Assembly: GCF_031846245.1 (NCBI RefSeq)
Contig: NZ_JAVRIC010000001.1
Location: forward strand, 124,001 to 188,000
From: Banduia mediterranea
GTDB taxonomy: Bacteria > Pseudomonadota > Gammaproteobacteria > Nevskiales > Nevskiaceae
Length of the DNA: 64,000 nt
Direction: 5' to 3'
Part shown: positions 24,630-32,916 of the stretch, one piece after another
Position numbering within the stretch: position 1 is the stretch's first letter
How the letters are laid out: each line of letters begins with the position of its first letter
Translations under genes and position numbers: made by a program
Notes under the pieces: generated by a model
Database searches by the model: none
What the model saw: only the letters and a program-made list of their open reading frames with translations
What the model was told of the DNA's origin: nothing

Positions 24630-25491
24630 GAATCGGGCAATCACCCTGTCGGGAAAGGCATTGATCGTCGGTTGCGGCGATATAGGCCAGCGCGTCGCGC
24701 GGCGGCTTCTGGAGCGCGGCGTCGAGATTAGCGGAGTGGTTTCTTCCGAGCCAGGCGTGATCCGGCTGGCCGGACACGGCGTTCCCGCGCTGGCATACGA
24801 TCTCGACCGCCCCGCGACACCGCCCGAGGCCCCGCTGCTGTTCTGGTTCGCGCCGCCGCCCAAGGCCGGCCTCGGCGACCCACGCCTGCGCAACTGGCTG
24901 GCCGCGGCACGCGGTATCGAGCGCATCGTCTACATCTCGACGTCCGGCGTCTATGGCGATTGCGAAGGACGCTGGATCGACGAGGACGAACCGTTCAAGC
25001 CCCAGACCGATCGAGCGCGGCGCCGGGTCGATGCCGAGAACGCGCTGGCCGAGTGGCGCGCTCGCGGCGGCGAGACCGTCGTGCTGCGCGTTCCCGGCAT
25101 TTACGGACCGGGCCGGCTGCCGGAACGACGCCTGCGCCAAGGCTTGCCGGTGATCGACCCGGCCGAAAGCCCGTACAGCAACCGCATCCATTCGGAAGAT
25201 CTCGCCACAGCCGCCTGCGCGGCGGCGCAGTCCGGTATCGACGGCACGGCGTACAACATTGCCGACGGCCATCCCAGCCCGATGGCGGACTACTTCCTGC
25301 GCTGCGCGACGCGGCTGGGCCTGCCGCCGCCGCCGATAATCCCGATGGCACAGGCACGGCGCGCGCTGACGCCGGCGATGCTGTCGTTTCTGGAGGAATC
25401 CAAACGATTGCGGATCGACCGCATGCGCGAGCAGCTGGGCGTGGTACTGCGGTATCCGAGCCTGCGCGAAGGACTCGCGGACTGCGTCTGA
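24628..25491 (+). CDS. SDR/NAD-dependent epimerase-like protein (YeeZ type)
   Basis: 287 residues. The N-terminal Rossmann motif KALIVGCGDIGQRVARRLLE is followed by LLFWFAPPPKAGLGDPR and IERIVYISTSGVYGDCEGRW; the S-T-S-GVYG segment is typical of extended SDR proteins. RVPGIYGPGRLPERRLRQG and NRIHSEDLATAACAA complete the fold. This resembles E. coli YeeZ, whose substrate is unknown. The ATG at 24628 is the only good start before the Rossmann motif, so it shares two bases with the divergent reductase start and both messages must have very short or mutually antisense leaders. Confidence 0.8.
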   Translation: MNRAITLSGKALIVGCGDIGQRVARRLLERGVEISGVVSSEPGVIRLAGHGVPALAYDLDRPATPPEAPLLFWFAPPPKAGLGDPRLRNWLAAARGIERIVYISTSGVYGDCEGRWIDEDEPFKPQTDRARRRVDAENALAEWRARGGETVVLRVPGIYGPGRLPERRLRQGLPVIDPAESPYSNRIHSEDLATAACAAAQSGIDGTAYNIADGHPSPMADYFLRCATRLGLPPPPIIPMAQARRALTPAMLSFLEESKRLRIDRMREQLGVVLRYPSLREGLADCV

Positions 25492-25608
25492 AGGCGCTTG
25501 GTTCAAGCGCGGCTCAGGCACCCCGCGTGATACTCGGGCCCGCTGCCAGGCCAACGGGCAGCATTGATCCAGCGTAAAGCCGCCAAGACCCGCCAGGAGA
25601 CGATTCGG

Positions 25609-26022
25609 ATGAGCATGATGCAGGAATTCAAGACGTTCGCGATGCGCGGAAACGTCATCGACATGACGGTTGGTATCGTCATCGGCGGCGCCTTCGGCAA
25701 AATCGTCTCCTCGCTGGTGGCCGATGTGATCATGCCGCCGCTGGGCATGCTGATCGCCGGCGTTCCGTTCAGGAATCTGGCCGTGGTGCTCAAACAAGCC
25801 TCCGAGAACGCACCTGAAGTGGCGATCCGCTACGGGCAGTTCATCCTCACGATCGTCGATTTCATCATCATCGCCTGCGTGATCTTCATGGTGGTCAAGG
25901 GCATCAATACGGTTCGCCGCAAGGAGGAGGCCAAGCCAGCCCCGCCACCTGCGCCACCGGCCCCAAGCAAGGAACAAGTGCTGCTCGGCGAGATTCGCGA
26001 TCTGCTGAAGACGCGCCAGTAA
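25609..26022 (+). CDS. mscL: Large-conductance mechanosensitive channel MscL
   Basis: 137 residues (E. coli 136). The ATG at 25609 has AGGAGA 8 bases upstream. The pore helix [20 protein letters not shown], a periplasmic loop, the second membrane helix ([20 protein letters not shown]) and the cytoplasmic bundle ([16 protein letters not shown]) are all present. A Pro/Ala stretch ([11 protein letters not shown]) precedes the C-terminal helix. The channel opens under extreme membrane tension to release solutes during osmotic downshock. Confidence 0.97.
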   Translation: MSMMQEFKTFAMRGNVIDMTVGIVIGGAFGKIVSSLVADVIMPPLGMLIAGVPFRNLAVVLKQASENAPEVAIRYGQFILTIVDFIIIACVIFMVVKGINTVRRKEEAKPAPPPAPPAPSKEQVLLGEIRDLLKTRQ

Positions 26023-26052
26023 ATCCAGGGCTCAAGCCCGACGGTCGATGCA

Positions 26053-26092
26053 CCGGATTCCGGCGTAGTTCCTGCCCTATGCCGGAATCCGG
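26053..26092. repeat. Long intergenic hairpin after mscL
   Basis: A 16-bp stem, CCGGATTCCGGCGTAG and CTATGCCGGAATCCGG, pairs with one G-T wobble across an 8-base loop. No T-run follows, so it is not a canonical terminator. It could be a single copy of a dispersed palindromic (REP-like) repeat or an mRNA 3' stabiliser for mscL. Confidence 0.55.
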
Positions 26093-26212
26093 GATGTCCG
26101 ACACAGTTTGTCGCTCTATCCCCCATCTACGGGATTGTCGTGCCTGCGCGACACGACTATCGTTTCGCCCTGATACGCTGGAGCGTTTCCGGGGCGTTTA
26201 GGGAGGGGAACA

Positions 26213-26401
26213 ATGAACATGGACCGTGAAATCGGCAAGATCGTGCTGCATGTGCAGAATCTGCTGCGTCAAATCCAGCAGGAGGGCGATGTGGAAGCCC
26301 TTGCCGCGCTCGAAGCCACTCTGCAGATCGCCACCACCAAGTTGCGCAACGCCAAGCGCAGCATGCGCGGCAAGCTCACATCGCTACGCGTGGCCTGCTG
26401 A
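26213..26401 (+). CDS. Small hypothetical helical protein
   Basis: 62 residues: MNMDREIGKIVLHVQNLLRQ, then IQQEGDVEALAALEATLQIA and TTKLRNAKRSMRGKLTSLRV. A strong ribosome-binding site (AGGGAGGGGA) lies just before the ATG. It is all-helical with a basic C-terminus, so a coiled-coil or nucleic-acid-associated role is possible but not shown. It is transcribed ahead of the dehydrogenase gene 69 bases downstream. Confidence 0.6.
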   Translation: MNMDREIGKIVLHVQNLLRQIQQEGDVEALAALEATLQIATTKLRNAKRSMRGKLTSLRVAC

Positions 26402-26470
26402 TCGCCACCACATAGGCAAGCCGCGCGGCACACGTTCTACAATCGGGCTCCATTACTTGCCCGAGCCGCC

Positions 26471-27412
26471 ATGCGCGCAGTGCTTCTGGACGCCGGCAGC
26501 CTCGGCCACGATGTGGACCTGGGCCCGATCCGGCAACAAGTCGACTCACTGGACATTCACGACGCCACTTCGGCCGATCAGCTGATCGAGCGCCTGCAAG
26601 GCGCCGAAGTGGCGCTCAGCAACAAAGTGGTGATCGACGCGCAGGCAATCGACGCACTGCCCTCGCTGCGCCTGATCTGCGTGCTGGCCACCGGCACCAA
26701 CAACATCGACCGTGCCGCCGCGCAGGCGCGTGGCATCGAGGTCGTCAACGTCGAAGCCTACGGCACCGCCAGCGTCGCCCAGCACTGTCTGATGATGATG
26801 CTGGCGCTGGCCACGCAGCTGCCGCGCTACCAGCGCGATGTCGCCGAGGGCCGGTGGCAGACCAGCGAGCGATTCTGTCTGATGGATCACCGCGTGGTGC
26901 AACTGGCCGGCAAGCATCTGGTCATCGTCGGTTCCGGCGCGCTCGGCCAGGCGGTCGCCCGACTGGCGCGGGCCTTTGAAATGCGCGTCAGTTTCTGTGC
27001 CCGTCCCGGCAAGGAATCGCAGGATTCGCGCCCGCCACTGGCCGCCCTGATCGAACAGGCCGACGTGCTGAGCCTGCATTGCCCGCTGACCGAGGCGACT
27101 CATCATCTGGTCGACGCATCGCTGCTGGCGCGCATCAAGCCCGGCGTCCTGCTGTTGAACTGCGCACGCGGCGGACTCATCGACGAACTCGCGGCGCTCG
27201 ATGCCTTGCGCACCGGTCGTCTCGGCGGTCTCGGCGTGGACAGCCTGCCGCAGGAGCCGCCGGTGGACGGGCACGCGCTGATCGAGGCCCTGCACGAACC
27301 GCTGAACCTGCTGGTCACGCCGCACAGTGCCTGGATCTCACCCGAAGCGCGCCAGAACATGGTGAACCTGAGCGCGCAGAATCTGCGTCGCTTCCGCGAA
27401 GCGCTGCGTTAA
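26471..27412 (+). CDS. D-2-hydroxyacid dehydrogenase (glycerate dehydrogenase-like)
   Basis: 313 residues. The N-terminal catalytic half is followed by the NAD-binding domain with VIVGSGALGQAVARLARAFE (about 155-175). The family triad is present: Arg in NCARGGLIDELAALDALRTG, Glu in DSLPQEPPVDGHAL and His in VTPHSAWISPEARQN. The best match by eye is the HprA/hydroxypyruvate reductase group, which interconverts D-glycerate and hydroxypyruvate; related substrates cannot be excluded. Its product could feed the glycerate or serine pathways. Confidence 0.85.
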   Translation: MRAVLLDAGSLGHDVDLGPIRQQVDSLDIHDATSADQLIERLQGAEVALSNKVVIDAQAIDALPSLRLICVLATGTNNIDRAAAQARGIEVVNVEAYGTASVAQHCLMMMLALATQLPRYQRDVAEGRWQTSERFCLMDHRVVQLAGKHLVIVGSGALGQAVARLARAFEMRVSFCARPGKESQDSRPPLAALIEQADVLSLHCPLTEATHHLVDASLLARIKPGVLLLNCARGGLIDELAALDALRTGRLGGLGVDSLPQEPPVDGHALIEALHEPLNLLVTPHSAWISPEARQNMVNLSAQNLRRFREALR

Positions 27413-27471
27413 GCCTCCATTCCCGGCAGCTTCATAGACTGTCTGTCGGTATATAGCGCAGGCACACCCGC

Positions 27472-28383
27472 TTGAACAAACCATGTGCGTTGTTGATCTA
27501 CAACCCGCACGCCCGCAACGGCGACAACAATCTGGACGCCGGCATCAAGCTGCTGCGCCGGCATGGGATCGAGGTCCTGGAAGCCACACCGTCGAGCGCC
27601 AGCGAGCTGGCCGAGCTGTGCGAGCAGCATCGTGGACGTATTGATCGTGTGATCGCCGCGGGCGGAGACGGCACGGTCAATCTGGCGCTCAACGGAATCT
27701 TCGGGCTCGACCTGCCGTTGGGTGTGGTGCCCATGGGCACCGCCAACGACTTCGCCAGAACCCTGGAACTGCCCAGCATGATCGAGGACGCTTTCGCGCA
27801 GATTTCGGAAGGGCGAACCGTCAGCGTCGATGTCGGCGAAGTCAACGGACACTACTTCCTCAACGTGGCGCATATCGGCTTCGGCGTAGCGGTTTCGCAC
27901 CACCTCGATTCGAGCCTGAAGCGCTGGCTGGGTCCGCTGAGTTATCTGATCGCCGCCACCAGCGCGCTACGGGTATTGCGACGCTTTCACGCCACGCTGC
28001 GCTTCAACGGTCAGCGCATGACGATGAAAACCGTGCAGGTCACGGTGGGCAATGGCGTGTTCTACGGCGGCGGCACGCCGGTTGCCGAAAACGCGCGCAT
28101 CGACGATGCCGGGCTTGACCTCTGCGTGGTGCCGCCACAACCCTGGTGGCGCTGGCTCAAGGTGGCGCTCGCCCTGCGCACCGGTTCCACCCACAAGCTG
28201 GTGGACGTATTCACGCAGCGGGTCCGCGCGGTGGAAATCGACACCACACGTCCGCATACGATCACCGCAGACGGCGAGATCATCGGCAAGTCGCCGGCGC
28301 GCTTCGTTTGCCATCCAACGGCCTTGCGCGTGTTCGCGTCGCAGACCCTGCCCGACAAGCGTATCGATCAGGAAGCGGCCTGA
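27472..28383 (+). CDS. YegS/DAGK-type lipid kinase
   Basis: 303 residues from a TTG at 27472, the only start that retains the first strand (CALLIYNPHARNGDNN). The diacylglycerol-kinase catalytic motif GGDGTVNLALNGIFG (near 63) and MGTANDFARTLELP (near 88) are intact, with ADGEIIGKSPARF near the C-terminus. Bacterial relatives phosphorylate lipids such as phosphatidylglycerol or diacylglycerol; the lipid used here is not determinable. It lies 59 bases after the dehydrogenase on the same strand. Confidence 0.85.
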   Translation: MNKPCALLIYNPHARNGDNNLDAGIKLLRRHGIEVLEATPSSASELAELCEQHRGRIDRVIAAGGDGTVNLALNGIFGLDLPLGVVPMGTANDFARTLELPSMIEDAFAQISEGRTVSVDVGEVNGHYFLNVAHIGFGVAVSHHLDSSLKRWLGPLSYLIAATSALRVLRRFHATLRFNGQRMTMKTVQVTVGNGVFYGGGTPVAENARIDDAGLDLCVVPPQPWWRWLKVALALRTGSTHKLVDVFTQRVRAVEIDTTRPHTITADGEIIGKSPARFVCHPTALRVFASQTLPDKRIDQEAA

Positions 28384-28531
28384 AACCAGCAGCCAGGGAC
28401 CGTTCGGCCGCCGTTGTACCGCCGCCGATCCTGTGCGTCCTGTTCGCCGCCGTCAGCAGCGATCAGATTGTCATCCAAGCGTCATTCGCGAACGAACCCG
28501 AGGTTCGCGCGCAGACATGGAGGGCACCGCA

Positions 28532-28897
28532 ATGACCGACTACATTTTGCTGACAGCGCTGATCATCGTAGGCATCACTGCCTTTCTCGACGGACGTTTG
28601 CTGTACCGACTCAACCGCCGCTGTGTTCATGCCCGCGAGGGCCGCAACGCCGATAACCGCCTGTTGCGCTGGTACGCGCAAGGCTTCGATCAGCCTTTGC
28701 GGCTGGCGCGCTGGCTGGTTCGGATCAACGCCCTGCTGCTGGCGGCGGCGCTGCTGCTGCAAAGCGACCCGGTATTGGTCGCCAGCGCCGCAGTGATGCT
28801 GATCCTTGGCGTGTATGAACTGCGGTCTGGATCCAGCGTGGCGCGTCGCCACCTGGAGACCATCAACGTCCAGCAGCGACCGCCTGCCTCCCGCTGA
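28532..28897 (+). CDS. Small membrane protein of unknown function
   Basis: 121 residues. The ATG at 28532 follows GGAGGG about 8 bases upstream. There are three hydrophobic segments: TDYILLTALIIVGITAFLDG at the start, and INALLLAAALLLQ and VLVASAAVMLILGVYELRS in the second half. A basic cytoplasmic loop (RRCVHAREGRNADNRLLRWY) lies between the first and second. No family is recognised. Confidence 0.55.
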   Translation: MTDYILLTALIIVGITAFLDGRLLYRLNRRCVHAREGRNADNRLLRWYAQGFDQPLRLARWLVRINALLLAAALLLQSDPVLVASAAVMLILGVYELRSGSSVARRHLETINVQQRPPASR

Positions 28898-29017
28898 GCA
28901 TTCTTTTACCGCGTTGCCCGCTTGGTTCGCGCCGCCACTACTGAGACACTGCCTCATGTCCAAAACGGGACCGGACTGAAGCATCGTGCCGGCTCCTGAG
29001 CCTGGGAGGGGTACGGC

Positions 29018-29893
29018 ATGAAGCTCATCATCACAATCGGTCTGGTGCTGTGGTTCGCGCAAGCCCTCGTGATTCGCGCGGCAAATCCGCCGGCACTGAT
29101 GCTGGCCGAGCGCTATGAGACCGGCGTCGATCTCGACGCCTACTGGGTCAGCGAAAAGCTCGATGGCGTACGCGGCTACTGGAGCGGCACCGAACTGCTC
29201 ACGCGCGGCGGCTACCGCATCGAAGCGCCGCCCTGGTTCACGCAAGGCTGGCCGTCGCAGCCGCTGGACGGCGAGCTGTGGATGGGCCGCGCGCGCTTCG
29301 CCGAACTCAGCGGGACCGTACGGCGCGCCACACCGGACGAGGTCGCCTGGCGTGAGCTCAAGTTCATGGTCTTCGACCTGCCGGCCCATCCCGGCACCTT
29401 CGACGAACGCCTGGCCGCGCTGCGCGAATTGATACCGACGCTGCAGATTCCCTGGCTACGGCTGATCGAACAAAGCCATGTCGCCAATGCCGCCGAACTG
29501 GATCGACGGCTCGATCGCGTGGTCGCGGCGGGCGGCGAAGGCCTGATGCTGCATCGCGGCGCGGCGCCGTATCGCGCGATTCGCAGCGACGATCTGCTCA
29601 AGCTCAAGCCTTACGACGACGCCGAAGCGCGCGTGGTCGGCTACGTGCCGGGCCAGGGCAAATATCAGGGCGTGCTCGGATCGTTGGTGGTGGAAAGACC
29701 GGATGGCCTGCAATTTCGCCTGGGCAGCGGCCTTTCGGACGAGCAGCGTGCCGATCCTCCGGCACTGGGCAGCTGGGTGACGTATCGTTACAACGGCTTC
29801 ACCGTCAACGGCATTCCCCGTTTCGCGCGCTTCATGCGTATCCGCGACGAGATGCCGCCACCCGATCCGCCCGCCGAACCCGCTCAGCCCTGA
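29018..29893 (+). CDS. Periplasmic ATP-dependent DNA ligase (LigE type)
   Basis: 291 residues. A signal peptide (MKLIITIGLVLWFAQALVIR, cut near AA) exports the enzyme. The adenylation domain has motif I with the AMP-accepting Lys47 (SEKLDGVRGYW), motif III (FMVFDLP), motif IV (GGEGLMLH) and motif V (LLKLKPYDDAEARVVGY). A compact OB domain follows, with no extra DNA-binding domain, as in the minimal LigE class. LigE enzymes seal nicks in extracytoplasmic DNA and have been linked to uptake or biofilm DNA in other proteobacteria. The stop overlaps the next gene start (TGATG). Confidence 0.85.
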   Translation: MKLIITIGLVLWFAQALVIRAANPPALMLAERYETGVDLDAYWVSEKLDGVRGYWSGTELLTRGGYRIEAPPWFTQGWPSQPLDGELWMGRARFAELSGTVRRATPDEVAWRELKFMVFDLPAHPGTFDERLAALRELIPTLQIPWLRLIEQSHVANAAELDRRLDRVVAAGGEGLMLHRGAAPYRAIRSDDLLKLKPYDDAEARVVGYVPGQGKYQGVLGSLVVERPDGLQFRLGSGLSDEQRADPPALGSWVTYRYNGFTVNGIPRFARFMRIRDEMPPPDPPAEPAQP

Positions 29894-30759
29894 TGTCCAG
29901 TCCCATCGACCTGCATTGCCACTCCACGGCATCCGATGGTCGTCTGCGTCCCGCCGCCGTGGTGCAGGCGGCGTCCGCGGCCGGCGTCCGCGTGTTGGCG
30001 TTGACCGATCATGATGGTGTCTCCGGCCTGCCCGAAGCGCAGGCCGCGGCGGCCGAAGCCGGCCTGCATCTGCTGCCCGGAATCGAACTGTCGACCACCT
30101 GGAACCGTCAAGGCGTGCACATCGTCGGACTGGGTATCGACCCCAGGGCATCCGCCTTGAATGACTGCATCGCCATCGTTTCGGCGCGCCGCCGCGCCCG
30201 CGCCGAAACGATGGCGCACAAGCTTGAAGGTTTTGGCCTGAGCAATGCTCTGCAGCGTGCGCAGGCCCTGGCCGAAGGCGGACTGATCACGCGCACCCAT
30301 TTCGCCCGGCTGTTGGTCGAATCCGGCGTCAGCCGCGATCTCGGCCGGGCGTTCAAGAATCTGCTCGGCAATGGCAAGCCTGCGGATGTGAAGATCGAAT
30401 GGATCACGCTGGCCCGCGCCATCGAGGTGATCCATGCGGCCGGCGGTTGCGCGGTGTTGGCCCACCCGATGAAGTACAAGCTCAGCAACACCAAGCTCCG
30501 GCAACTGTTCGCCGACTTCGCCGCGCTGGGCGGCGACGCCGTCGAAGTCTGTTGCGGAAACACGCCGAGCGACCAGACGCAATTCGCCGCCGCGCAGACG
30601 CGTCGCTTCAATCTGGCCGGATCGGTGGGCTCGGACTTTCACGACCCCGGGCAGACCTGGATCGGTCTCGGTCGCTTGCCGCCCTTGCCGGTAGACATCA
30701 CGCCGGTCTGGGAACGCCTGCCCACCCAGCGCGCCGTCATCGAAGCCGCGCTGGCCTGA
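29893..30759 (+). CDS. rnm: PHP-domain phosphatase/5'-3' exoribonuclease (RNase AM, YciV/TrpH)
   Basis: 288 residues. PHP metal-binding motifs are visible: DLHCHSTASDGRLRPAAVVQ at the N-terminus, LTDHDGVSGLPEA near 37, LPGIELSTTW near 60, CAVLAHPMKYKL near 190 and GSDFHDPGQTW near 245. E. coli YciV trims 5' ends of 5S and 23S rRNA precursors and hydrolyses nucleoside 3',5'-bisphosphates. It is coupled to the periplasmic ligase gene by a 1-base stop/start overlap, although the two products should act in different compartments. Confidence 0.85.
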   Translation: MSSPIDLHCHSTASDGRLRPAAVVQAASAAGVRVLALTDHDGVSGLPEAQAAAAEAGLHLLPGIELSTTWNRQGVHIVGLGIDPRASALNDCIAIVSARRRARAETMAHKLEGFGLSNALQRAQALAEGGLITRTHFARLLVESGVSRDLGRAFKNLLGNGKPADVKIEWITLARAIEVIHAAGGCAVLAHPMKYKLSNTKLRQLFADFAALGGDAVEVCCGNTPSDQTQFAAAQTRRFNLAGSVGSDFHDPGQTWIGLGRLPPLPVDITPVWERLPTQRAVIEAALA

Positions 30760-30827
30760 GCAGCGTCTAGTTCTACTATGTCATCAATTTCAATAAGCTA
30801 GACTCATCATGAAGCGGATTCTCAAGG

Positions 30828-31380
30828 ATGGGTCAATCGGAAGCTCGGCTGGATCGGTATCTTGAGGGCTTGGTGTCGGTGCTGGGGCACAAGGACCGTC
30901 ATGCGCCGTGCCGGGACTATTGCGTGGGCCTGCTGCTGGATGGCGAGCGCAAGAGCATGCAGCCGATGGCCGCCCGGCTGTCCCCGGCGTCGGTGGGCGT
31001 GGCCCGCCAGTACTGAGGGCAACGGGACTACCAGGAACTCAAACAGGAAGTCGGTCTATCCCATTTCGAAGGCCGCTCGTGGCGAGGGTTTCACCACCAT
31101 GCCAGCATGAGCATTGCCGCCTATGGGTTTTTGATGAGCGAACGCCTGCGCGCACAGCGCCGCAGTAAAAAACCCCCTGGCGTTTTGCTCGACGTGGCAC
31201 CGCTTCCGGCCGACTACGTCCCCCGCGGCGCTACCCGTCCGGCCTGAGCGACACCTACCCGATTCGATCGCCACCATGCGCCGCCTGATCCAAGCGCACC
31301 TGATCCGACGACTACCGCGATGTCCGTGCTGTGGGCTGCCCGCCTCTCCCGGAATCCGAAGGGCGCCGAATAATCAATGA
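30828..31380 (+). pseudogene. IS701-family transposase, decayed (internal deletion and frameshift)
   Basis: The N-terminal 63 codons (MGQSEARLDRYLEGLVSVLG, HKDRHAPCRDYCVGLLLDGE, RKSMQPMAARLSPASVG) match IS701-type transposases, then stop at 31016. About 10 bases later the C-terminus resumes: DYQELKQEVGLSHFEGRSWR, GFHHHASMSIAAYGFLMSER, stop at 31247. The frame then shifts to RHLPDSIATMRRLIQAHLIR and RLPRCPCCGLPA up to 31380. Most of the DDE catalytic region (roughly 250 residues) is missing. It occupies nearly all of the 710-base gap between rnm and glmU; the rest looks like promoter sequence (TTGACA at 31386). Confidence 0.8.
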
Positions 31381-31472
31381 CTCTATTGACACAGTAGAAC
31401 TGGGATTCATGGCCGGCTGACGCGGAGCCTCGCTTTTTGGCAGCATTGCGGGATTTTCCACCCGGAGTTTCG

Positions 31473-32861
31473 ATGAATACTGCCTCCCTGCACTGCATCG
31501 TCCTGGCGGCGGGCAAGGGCACGCGCATGAAAAGCGCCCTGCCCAAGGTGCTGCACCCGATCGCCGGTCGCCCGATGCTGGCGCATGTGCTGGAGGCGGC
31601 GCGTGCCCTCGGTGCCGTTGGCACCCATGTGGTCTATGGCCACGGTGGTGATGCGGTGCGGGCGTACTTCGACGAGCACGATCTGCGTTTCGATGGTCTC
31701 GAATGGGTGCATCAGGCCGAGCAACTGGGCACCGCTCACGCCGTCAAGCAGGCCATGCCCAGGATTCCGAATGGCGCGCGCGTGCTGGTGTTGTATGGCG
31801 ACGTGCCCTTGATCCGGCCGGAGACTTTGCGCCGTCTGATCGCCGAGGCTGACGATGGACTCGGCCTGCTCACCGTGGAGCTGGATGATCCCAGCGGTTA
31901 CGGCCGGATCGTGCGCGATGCGCGTTTCAAGGTGAAGCGCATCGTCGAGGACAAGGATGCCAACACCCGGCAGAAGGCGATCCGCGAGGTGAATACCGGC
32001 GTGCTGACCGCGCCGGCCTCAGCGCTGCGCGCCTGGCTGGAGCGGATTGGCAACGACAACGCCAAGGGCGAGTACTACCTGACCGATGCCGTGGGCCTGG
32101 CAGTGGACGACAAGCAGCGTGTCGCGGCAGTCACCGCAAGCAGCGCGGCGGAAGTCGAAGGGGTCAACGATCGTCTGCAACTGGCACATCAGGAGCGCGT
32201 GTTCCAGGCGGCCGCAGCGGAGCGCCTGTTACGCGCCGGGCTCGGGCTCGCCGATCCCTCACGCTTCGATCTGCGCGGTGCGCTCGAATTCGGCCGCGAT
32301 GTCAGCCTTGATGTCGGCGTGATCATCGAAGGCAAGGTGAGGCTGGGTGATGGCGTACGCATCGGTCCGTACTGCGTGCTGCGCGATGTCGAGATCGCCG
32401 CCGGGACCCAGGTTGCCGCACATTCGCTGATCGAATCGGCCCACATCGGGCGCGATTGCCGCATCGGGCCGTTTGCCCGCATCCGGCCGGATACCGTGCT
32501 GGAAGACGAAGTGCACATCGGCAACTTCGTGGAAACCAAGAAGACGCAGATCGGCCACGGCAGCAAGGCCAACCATCTCAGCTATCTGGGTGACGCAACA
32601 ATCGGCAGTGGCGTCAATATCGGCGCCGGCACCATTACCTGCAACTACGACGGCAGCAACAAGCACACCACCGTGATCGAGGACGGCGCCTTCGTCGGTT
32701 CCAACACCTCGCTGGTGGCGCCGGTACGGGTCGGCAGCAAGGCCACCGTCGGCGCAGGCTCGGTGCTCACGCGCGACGCACCGGACGGTGCCCTGAGCAT
32801 CGCGCGTTCGCGCGAGCAGAAGTCCTATCCCAACTGGCAGCGCCCGGACAAGAAGAAGTAG
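31473..32861 (+). CDS. glmU: Bifunctional UDP-GlcNAc pyrophosphorylase/GlcN-1-P acetyltransferase GlmU
   Basis: 462 residues. The ATG at 31473 has CGGAG 5 bases upstream; an ATG at 31437 would add a non-conserved leader. The N-terminal uridylyltransferase domain starts LHCIVLAAGKGTRMKSALPK and contains GEYYLTDAVGLAV. The C-terminal left-handed beta-helix is the acetyltransferase, with SKANHLSYLGDATIGSGVNI and GAGTITCNYDGSNKHTTVIE. It makes UDP-N-acetylglucosamine for peptidoglycan and LPS. glmS follows 55 bases downstream. Confidence 0.97.
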   Translation: MNTASLHCIVLAAGKGTRMKSALPKVLHPIAGRPMLAHVLEAARALGAVGTHVVYGHGGDAVRAYFDEHDLRFDGLEWVHQAEQLGTAHAVKQAMPRIPNGARVLVLYGDVPLIRPETLRRLIAEADDGLGLLTVELDDPSGYGRIVRDARFKVKRIVEDKDANTRQKAIREVNTGVLTAPASALRAWLERIGNDNAKGEYYLTDAVGLAVDDKQRVAAVTASSAAEVEGVNDRLQLAHQERVFQAAAAERLLRAGLGLADPSRFDLRGALEFGRDVSLDVGVIIEGKVRLGDGVRIGPYCVLRDVEIAAGTQVAAHSLIESAHIGRDCRIGPFARIRPDTVLEDEVHIGNFVETKKTQIGHGSKANHLSYLGDATIGSGVNIGAGTITCNYDGSNKHTTVIEDGAFVGSNTSLVAPVRVGSKATVGAGSVLTRDAPDGALSIARSREQKSYPNWQRPDKKK

Positions 32862-32916
32862 GGCGCCTTGCGGCGGGCCTTATACTGGCCGTCTTCCCCC
32901 TGCAATATTCAAGGAA

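Noticed and set aside
32862-32916. glmS ribozyme upstream of glmS
   Set aside because: The gap from glmU is only 55 bases, too short for the ribozyme, which is also mainly a Gram-positive feature.
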